NCBI GenBank assembly: GCA_036346255.1
Contig: CM070629.1
Span: 6,267,001 to 6,331,000, forward strand
DNA from: Ampelocalamus luodianensis
Lineage: Eukaryota; Streptophyta; Magnoliopsida; Poales; Poaceae
Direction of reading: 5' to 3'
Length of the DNA: 64,000 bases
Each line of letters starts with the position of its first letter. Position 1 is the first letter of the stretch. The translations under genes were made by a program, and so were the position numbers. Positions 47,901-56,900 of this stretch are shown here, one piece after another. The notes below the pieces were generated by a model that did not search any database, had not been told where the DNA came from, and was given only the letters and a program-made list of their open reading frames with translations.

Positions 47901-50900
47901 CCTCCGAGAAGTCGCCAACACACTATGAGGAGCAGATGCGAAGAAGACATAGACTTAAGGCGTGTTTCTTACGCAAGTAAATCGAACAATGCACGTGCCA
48001 TGGTGAGAGCGAGAAGAATTGTGAAGCAATCGTATGCGAATGGAATCATACTCGGCCGGACTCCCATGACAAATCAGTATGTAAAAACTTTTCAATAAAG
48101 CGATGTCTTTGAGCAGAGCATTTGTACACTCAGGTATCATGGAAGTCAATGATCCTATCAGTCGATCAAAAGCAGAGTAGTACTCATCAATAGACATATC
48201 ATTCTGCTCAATTTCATGAGTTTGTTGCATAAGAGTATGCAAAAGAGCACCACTATCCTGAACATAACGCTTCTTCAAGTTATCCCATATGCCTTTGGCT
48301 GTTTTGAACTTAGAAAGACTCATAATCATGGATTGCTTAGTACTATTCACCATGGCAGCCATTACTTTTCCATCATTAATATGCCATTCTTTTACTGCAG
48401 CAGCATTACTACCATCATCCTTAAGCACAGGTGGAGGTTCAGTTAAGTGAAAAAGTAAACCATAGCCCCTCAATGCAGTCTCTACACAAAAAGCCCACTA
48501 TGGATAATTCTGACCATCTAGGGTGAGATTGATTACTATTGCATTTATCTGAGACATGTTGACCAACAACAGGCAAAGATAGCGATTACCACGGCGTGAT
48601 GTCACGAGCGAGGGCAGCAGCGGCGAGCGGTCGAAGAAAACCCAACGAGAGCGGCGACACGGCGGCGGCACGGGCGAATCCGCCACGGGCGGAGCGCGGC
48701 GGCACGGGCGACGAGGCGCTGCAGGGCAGCGGCCGAAGATCGCGGCAGCGCGAGACGGCGAGGACGGCGACCAACCGACGACGGCGAGGGCGGCCCGAGG
48801 AAGAAGCGCGGCGGCGGCTGCGGGCGCCGCGACGGAGACAATGGCGGCGGCGAGCAGGCGACGGCCGATCACAACGAGGCCGATCGATAAAAAAGTTTGG
48901 ATCGTGGGAGAGGAGGATTAAAATAATCCTAACCTAACCCTAATCCATGGCTCTGATACCATGTAACTTACTTTAGGGATTTGAGAAGACAATGACTCCA
49001 ATAGTGGAGATGCCAATATATAGATAACCACATGGGCCACATGGGCTGGGCCTTGATATACTTAACATATTCCATGTAAAGAATATCGTACTGGTTTTAC
49101 CTTTATTCTGGGTACCTGCATCTCGTCCAAGGCGCTCGTAAACAAAATGTTTAACGAGCTACCACCATCAACTAACACTCGATTTACTCGACAATTGTTG
49201 ATGGTGGGTTTGACCACGATCGGAAATTGACCTGGTCGAGTCGAAGGGATCGGGTAGTCACCCTTCTCGACAGAGATAGTGACTTTCGACCACTTCGGCA
49301 TCTTATTGACAAGAGAAGAGTCAATGGAGTTTACCTCGCGTTCGACAGCCTTAAGTTGTCGCTTTGACTCGTATGTCGATGATCCCCCATAGATGTCCTC
49401 GATGGTGTGCTGCGGATCTTGAAATGGTATCTCCTCGTCGTCGTCCGACTCCTTTCGACCACTCGTTTGCCCTACCTGCTCAAGAGAGGAAGCGGTCCTT
49501 TGCCGGAGTAATAGTCCTCGAGTTTTCGTTGGAAAACCCGGCAGTTGCGAATGTCATGTCCCTCCTTTTTATGGAAGAGGCACCACCTAGGCTTCTCGTT
49601 TTTCCGATCAGGGCGCTTACCTTTGTTTTGGTCGGAGTATGGTTTAGAATCTCGTGGCTCCTTATCGCTTGCGGCTAAGACTTCCTTAAGACTTCCTTGG
49701 AATTGCTGGCTTGAGGTTTTTGGCCCTTCGCCTTGTTTTTGGATTTCTTAGTCGTCTTATCCTTCTTGCCACTTTCGCCCGTCTCTTGAGGAATTTTGTC
49801 ATCTCGATCGATGGTTTTATTCCACTCGACTGCTTCAGCAGCATTCGCATATCGATCGGTCATCTCGAAGAGTTCGGCGACAGTAGCAGGAGGGTTCAAA
49901 GCGATGTCCTCCGTAATCCTTCTACTGCGGACTCCCTGCTTAAAGACTCTGATAACTGATGAGTCAAAAACCTCTGGAATTGAATTACGAACCTGACTGA
50001 AACGCCTGATGAATTGGCGTAAGGTCTCGTGGTCGTTTTGTCTCATCCAATGCAGGTCGTCCTCTTTTCCAGGGCGATTGTAGGTACCCTGAAAATTGGC
50101 CAGTAGAAGGTCGCAGAGATGTTGCCACGAGTAGATCGACTCAAGTGGTTGGTTTAGCAACCACGATCGAGCGGACCCTTCGAGCACAGTTGGAAGGTAA
50201 TTCGCCATGACGCGTTCTCCTCCTCCTGTTGCTCAGACAACAGTTGTGTAGATTTGGAGAAATTCGATGGGATTTTGAGACCCATCAAACTTCTCCATGT
50301 TGACTGGTCGAAACCGAGGCGGCCAGTTAACTGCTTAGAGGTCGGGTGAGAATGCCCGACATCCGGTAAAAACTTCTTGACGCCTTCTCTGCAGGAAAGA
50401 AGGGTTGACGTCACCAGGTAATCGTACGACGATACCCGGTTGTGGGTAGGCACGACCTATTGTAGGTCTTAGCCTTACGAGGGAAATGCTCCTCGTATTT
50501 CATTTGTCGTTGTAGATTTCTGGGTCGAGGTGGTGAATGATCACCTCCCCTAGGAGCTTGTCGATCGTCAGTCGTTCGAGGAACCTTTCTCCGACTGGAG
50601 TTAAGGTTAGGGGAACGACGTGACCTGTAGTCGCGCCGATCTCCGTGTAGTGAGTCGTTCGAACGACTGGTAGCTGACGGAGTCGTACTGCTACGACTTC
50701 CGGAATGATGTCGACGAGGTTGCTCGAGTCTGGACATCGTGCTTCGAAGCCTTCGTGTGATCTCTTCGGCGAAGAGGTCGTACCCTGGTGCTCGAGCAAG
50801 CTCTCGAGTTGGGTTCTTGAGCAGGTCGTTGATCTGTTGAAGTTCCTGAGCTTCTTCCGACTGATACTGAACACGCCCAGGCAGAGTTCTCTGGTCTGCA

Positions 50901-53900
50901 ATTCTTTTCTGTCGGGTTATCTCAGGATCACCCACATCGGACCCTTGAGTTTGCTTCAATGAGTGCGATTACGTCGAGGACTTCCCTCACGCTCATCAGA
51001 GTGTTGACCCTGTGCATCACCGGAGGTGTTCTTACTATTGCCACGAGAGGGCGTAGTGTGTGATCGTCGGGGAGCACCCTCAGGTCTATCTCTTGGAGAG
51101 AGATCATTATCTGAGGGAAGGACGAAGACCTCCCGTTGATGATCTCCACCTGCACTTGTGGCCTCCTCGCTCGAGGTGTAGTCGAGAGACACCATCTGGC
51201 GACTTGGAGTAAACCCCTCCAGGAAGGGGAATTCTGGGTCATAACTGTCTCCGTCCACAGGTGAGCCCTGCGAAGGGATGGTCGAACTCGCAGGAAAAGC
51301 ATGTTTGATCACGTCTTATGTGGGGTTAACCTCAGAGAGAGGACCACCAGGTGCTGATGAAGCTCTGGAATGATGGCTTCCAGAACTTACCTCGCCAAGT
51401 CGGACTGCCTTAGGTGGACTCGAACATTCGGAGGGAGAACTCTCGTCATGTTGTGAGCCTGCTTTGGTGCAGTCCTTGTTGTGGTTGGATTGACCCTTGC
51501 CCTCTGAGGAAACTGATCCCTCAGTTGGACGTACTGTTGTGGGGGATAAGGATCCCTCCTCAACTCCATCGATGGCATGATCTCCTGGATCTGATGCATG
51601 ATCTCCGGGGGCAGCATCACCATCGGACGAGTTACTCGGCTCATAATCGAAACCGGCATCTATGTCGATATCTGCGTAATCGGCTAAGTTGAACTAGTTC
51701 TCCTCGTTCCACTCTCCTGTCATGGAAGCATTAAGAGAAAAAGAGAATCTGTTGACAAGGAATTATCAGAAGATCTCCATGGACGGCGCCAACTGTCGGT
51801 GTTTTAGAATCGATCTTACACAAAGATTGTTTGATTCGGGGGTCTCCACAATTGATCACGCAGAGAGAACGACACAGGGATTTTTATACAGGTTCAGGCC
51901 TTCTATAGAGAGAATAACAACCCTACTCCTGTGTGTATTGTATTGAGTAAGCTGGCTACAATCAAGATAAAGTCTAATACTTGTGCTCCTGATTCTCCGT
52001 GCTCCTACCATCTCTGACCGAAACCTTTAAATAGTGCGCGAAGAGATAATAATACATAGATGGTTTATAATAACTTATTCGAAAGTACTTAAATGACCTG
52101 TCTGAACTACCTTATGCACAATATCAACCGTTTAATAGCTTGACCTGCCTATTCCTGGTACAGCCAAAGGCCACCCTCATGTTGATGCGATTGCGTTCTC
52201 TTGTTTCCATGATTGTAGCCAATCCTCCCTAAAATGATACATATAGTTGTCTTTCATGTCATTCACTGTTATGTTTTTTCTATTCTTCGTCTATACTGTT
52301 TTGGTTTCAGCTCCAGAAGCATCTTTGCTCGAAGAACCACCCATATCACAAGTTCAGTACTGGTGAGTATTTTAGTCCTCATATCAATGTCTTGTAATGT
52401 CGGATTTTATATCCCATCAGTGAGACATTGCAACTATACTGCTTGCTTGCTACCTAGTTTATATTTCTCTCTTCATTTTATATTCATAAATATTACATGG
52501 CAAAGTTATTCCAAGAACACATTTGATGTTACCTTTTGCTTAATTGTTTCAGTGTCTCAGTGATAAAATCTCGTAATAGCGCAGAAAAAAAAATCCGTGT
52601 TACATGTGTAACTTTTGCTTTTGATATTATGATTTCCTAACTAAGTTCATAACACATAGTACTTCACTACTTCTTATACCTTGAGAATAGCTTAACTAAG
52701 TTCATAACATATAGTGCTTCACTACTTTTCTGACTTTTTTTAATCGTTTTTAGTTGACAGCGTGGTACTATGTTATGGTCCAACATCTGTGGGGTACTGT
52801 AGCATGTGTGTACTGTAGCAACACGTGGATAGCATGTATCCATTATCAAGGAAGAAAATAAATAAATAAAGTTAGTCCTTAACCGGTGACTAAAGATCAG
52901 AGTCTCCTTGTTCGTCGGGCAGAGTTCCGCCGAGCTTGGAGGGCGATCCCTCGCCTCCCTGGCTAACCAGGCCTCAGAGCCTCGCTACCTCGACAGGGAA
53001 GAGCCCTGCCAGCGGTTAGATGAAGGCGAGCGCCCTACCTTCGGTCCTCGGACCCGTATCCCAACAGTTACCACAACATTTGGTATCAGAGCCACTCACC
53101 ATAGCTTCCGGTGCTGCACCATCTCTCTTGGAGAAGTTGAAGGCTACCAGCGAATAGCAAAAGGTCTTACTCAACAACATGACTACTGTCTATCGGAGTT
53201 TTGATGATCCTTGTCCACGTGACGTCATCAACATGGGGCACCAAGGACTTCAACCGTGGCCACCACCACAGCTCGAGGACGAGCTGTCTTGCCGCGAGGG
53301 GTGTAATGTTATGGTCCAACATCTGCGAAGTACTGTAGCGTATGTGTACTGTAGCGACACGTGTTGCTGTAGCAACGCCGCTATTAGGCAGGCTTTGTTA
53401 TTTAGGAATCTATCTATTAGGTGTTTGGTAGTATCTATTAGTTAGGCAAGTTATTATTAGATTGGATTGTTGGAGATAAGTTTCCTTATAGATTATTTCT
53501 TAGGGGTCAAGTCGCGTCATCTCTATAAAAAGGATAGCATGTATCTATTGTCAAGGAAGAAAAGAAATAAACAAAATTAGTCCTTAACCGGTTGGCTAAA
53601 GATCAGAGCCTCCTTGTTCGTTGGGAAGAGTTCCGCCGAGCTTGGAGGGCGATCTCTCGCCTCCCTGGCTAATCAGGCCTCAGAGCATCGCTACCTCGAC
53701 AGGGAAGAGCCCTGCCAGCGGTTAGATGAGGGCGAGTGCCCTACCTTCGGTTCTCAGACCCGTATCCCAACAGTTACCACAACATACTACCTCTGTCCCT
53801 AATCTAACTGTTGTCTCAGAATCATGCAGTCAAACTTTTAAAATTTTGACCCAAAAGTATTACTTATATTGGCTATATGAAAATAATTTTTGTAGAATTT

Positions 53901-56900
53901 TCGTTGAAACTTGAAATTACTTCAATAATACATTTTTATAACTTGTAGCTACTGTTAGAACAATGGAGGCTAGGGTTTTCTATTCACAACTATGCATCTT
54001 ATTCATCAATAGAAGAGTATATATAGAGAGAAGAAGTACATGGGCCTCATTGGCTACATGGGCCACATGGGCTAAGAGAGGGGGAGAATATACAACCAAC
54101 ACTCTTAATACCCCCCTTCAAACTCAAGGTGGATCAGGAGGATCTGATGCACTGAGTTTGAGTAGATGAAGTCGATGATGTTCTTGAGTTTGAGCTTTAG
54201 TAAAAAAATCTGCAACTTGAAGTTTTGAGGGAACATACTTGAGGGCGATGGTTGACTGTTTGACAATGAGATCGTGTGAAGGATGCATCGACACCAATGT
54301 GCTTTGTTAGCTCATGTTTGACTGGATCACTAGTAATATGAATGACACTTGTATTGTCACAAAAGAGAGGCGTAGAATTGTCACAATGGACACCTAGATC
54401 AATCAAGAGCCATCGAAACCAAATGATCTCTGAGGTGGTAGCGGCAAGAGCCTGAAGCTCAGCCCCTGCACTAGAACGTGACACCGCAGTCTGCTTCTTG
54501 GATTTCCACGCAATGAGCGAAGTACCAAGAGAGATACAATAGCTAGTGATAGATCGGCGATCAGCAGGATCACTCGCCCAAGTGGAGTCAGAGTAAGCGT
54601 GGAGCTGGAGCTAACTTGAACTGACATAGAACAGACGTCTTGACATATTCCCCCTCAAGTATCTCAACACACGAAGAATATGACTATAGTGGACTGAGGT
54701 GGGAGCACTGACAAACTGGCTGTGCACATGAACAACATTAGCAATGTCTGGCCTGGTGACAGTGAGATAGACAAGGCTCCCAACGAGCTGACGATAGCGG
54801 GAAGGATCTATCAGGGGTACACCGTCTGTTAAGTCGAAGTTGCAAGTAAAGCTCCATGGGGGTGGCAGCAATACGAGTATCAGTCATCCCAGAGCGAGCA
54901 AGCAGATCTTGAACATAGCGATGCTGAGAGAGATAGTAGCCATCACCATCAGAATGAACTTCAATCCCTAGAAAATAGCTCAATGGTCTCAAATCGGACA
55001 TCATAAATTGTTCACTCAATTTCTTCTTGATAAAAGCCACATAGTCCATGCCATCTCCTGTGATCAGCATATCATCTACATACAGCAAAAGCAAAGTACG
55101 ACCCCACTGAGAAGTGTGAATAAACAAGGCAGGATCATGCTCACTCGGAATGAAACTAGTAGCTCGAATCACAGAATTGAAACGCTTGAACCAAGCACGA
55201 GAAGCGTGCTTGAGACCACATAGAGCACGCCTAAGTCGACAAACATAGCCTGTAGGAGCCTCAACGTTGGGGGGTGGCTGCATATAAACCTCCTCATATA
55301 GATCACCATGAAGAAAAGCATTCTTGACATCTATTTGAGATATAGCCCATGTGCGTACTGCTGCAACTGCACTAAGAGTACGGACTGTGGTCATATGAGC
55401 AATCGGAGCAAAAGTCTCATCATAATCTCGACCATAAGCTTGTTGAAAACCTCTTGTAACAAGACGAGCCTTGTATCGCTCTACTAACCCATCTGACTTG
55501 TTCTTTATTTTGTACATCCACTTGCAAGTGATAGGAACAACTCCAGATGATAGCGGAACAAGATCAAGTGCCTGTACACTCTAATGTTGTGAGCTTCTTT
55601 GTCATAGGAAACTGCCACACAGGTACACTGACAGCCTCCCGATAGGTACTCGGTTTAGCTACTGCACCTGCACGAGAAAACCCCATATCTCTGGTGCTTG
55701 AATAGAAGAACGATCACGTAGGGCATATCGTGCTTTAGTAGAACGATCGTCAGAGTCGGTGGTACTGACCGGAGGGTCAAGTGGAGGAGACGAGGACCGA
55801 GGATCAGAAGGAACTCTCTGTCTGTGACTATAGTGAAAGAGAAAAGGGGAAATGTCAGAAATTGGTGGAGCTGGTGGAGGAGGCACATTAGAAGGTGAAA
55901 CTAGTGGAGAAGATGCAGCTGGAGAGGGCAAGTCTGGTGAAGGAATGAGAGGTAAGTGCAAAAAGGAGGTGGAATATGTGGAAGAAGTGCGATGTGTAGA
56001 AGGATGATAAAAGAAAGGTCGACCCTCATCAAAGGTTACATCACGAGAGATGCGAATGCGACGTGCTGAGGGATCATAACAACGATAGCCCTTATGCTTA
56101 GTACTATAACCCAGGAAAACACACTTAACCGACTGAGCACTCAGCTTGGTGCGCTCACGGGGTGCTAGAAGGACATAGGAGACACAACCAAAGACACGAA
56201 GATGAACATAGCGAGAAGGTGTTCTATACAGGACCTCACCAGAACACTTGCCTTGAAGCTTGGAAGAGGGTTGGCGGTTGATGAGATAGACTGCCGTAGA
56301 GACTGCTTCCCCTCAGAAGTGAGAGGGAACAAAGGAGGAGATGAGAAGAGTACGAGCAGTCTCAATGATGTGACGATGCTTGCGCTCAGCAACACCATTC
56401 TGAGTATGAGCACCAGGACATGAGAGCTGAGGAAGAGTACCCTCAGAAGAAAGAAACTGACGAAAGATAGATGAAAGATACTCTCCCCTAGAGTCTAAAC
56501 AGAAAACACGAATGGAAGAAGAAAACTTTGTAGGAACCATCTTAGCAAAAGACTGATAAATGAAAATCAACTGCGATGTTTCATAAAATAGATCCAAATA
56601 TATCGAGAGTGATCATCAACAAATGTAACATAATAACCATGACCACCCTTTGAAGCAATAGGAGATGGATCCCATACATCTGAATGCACCAAATCAAAAA
56701 GACCAGAAGACTGAGAGGTACTACTGGAATTTGGAAGTTGTAGCTGTTTCCCCAGCTTACAACCAGTACAATGAAGACTAGACTCAACAGTGACATGACC
56801 TAAGGAACCCTGGTGAATTAGAGTGGTGAGGCGAGCTCCACAAAGATGTCCAAGTCTATGATGCCACTTGCTGAAGAAAGAACCAACAGGAGACTGAGAT

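Larger units (their letters stand above)
44908..52140 (-). mobile_element. Truncated Tat-lineage Ty3/Gypsy retrotransposon in intron 6, interrupted by a Copia
   Basis: On the minus strand the order is LTR (51794 to about 52140), a primer-site region reading GTTGGCGCCGTCC at 51781-51793, gag (about 49675-51660), protease (49068-49301, continuing at 46677 and below), reverse transcriptase (45497-46180) and part of RNase H (44930-45196). Integrase and the 3' LTR are missing: homology stops at the TA run beside Micron copy C. A Copia element (46678-49067) splits the protease. The right limit of the LTR is approximate. Lineage follows from the RT style (PLPRIGQLVDSAAGCEVLSFLDA). Confidence 0.75.

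Noticed and set aside
48498..48937. Ala/Arg-rich frames on both strands
   Set aside because: GC-rich 5' sequence of the nested Copia; only its last part, with the LTLDGQNYP motif, belongs to gag.
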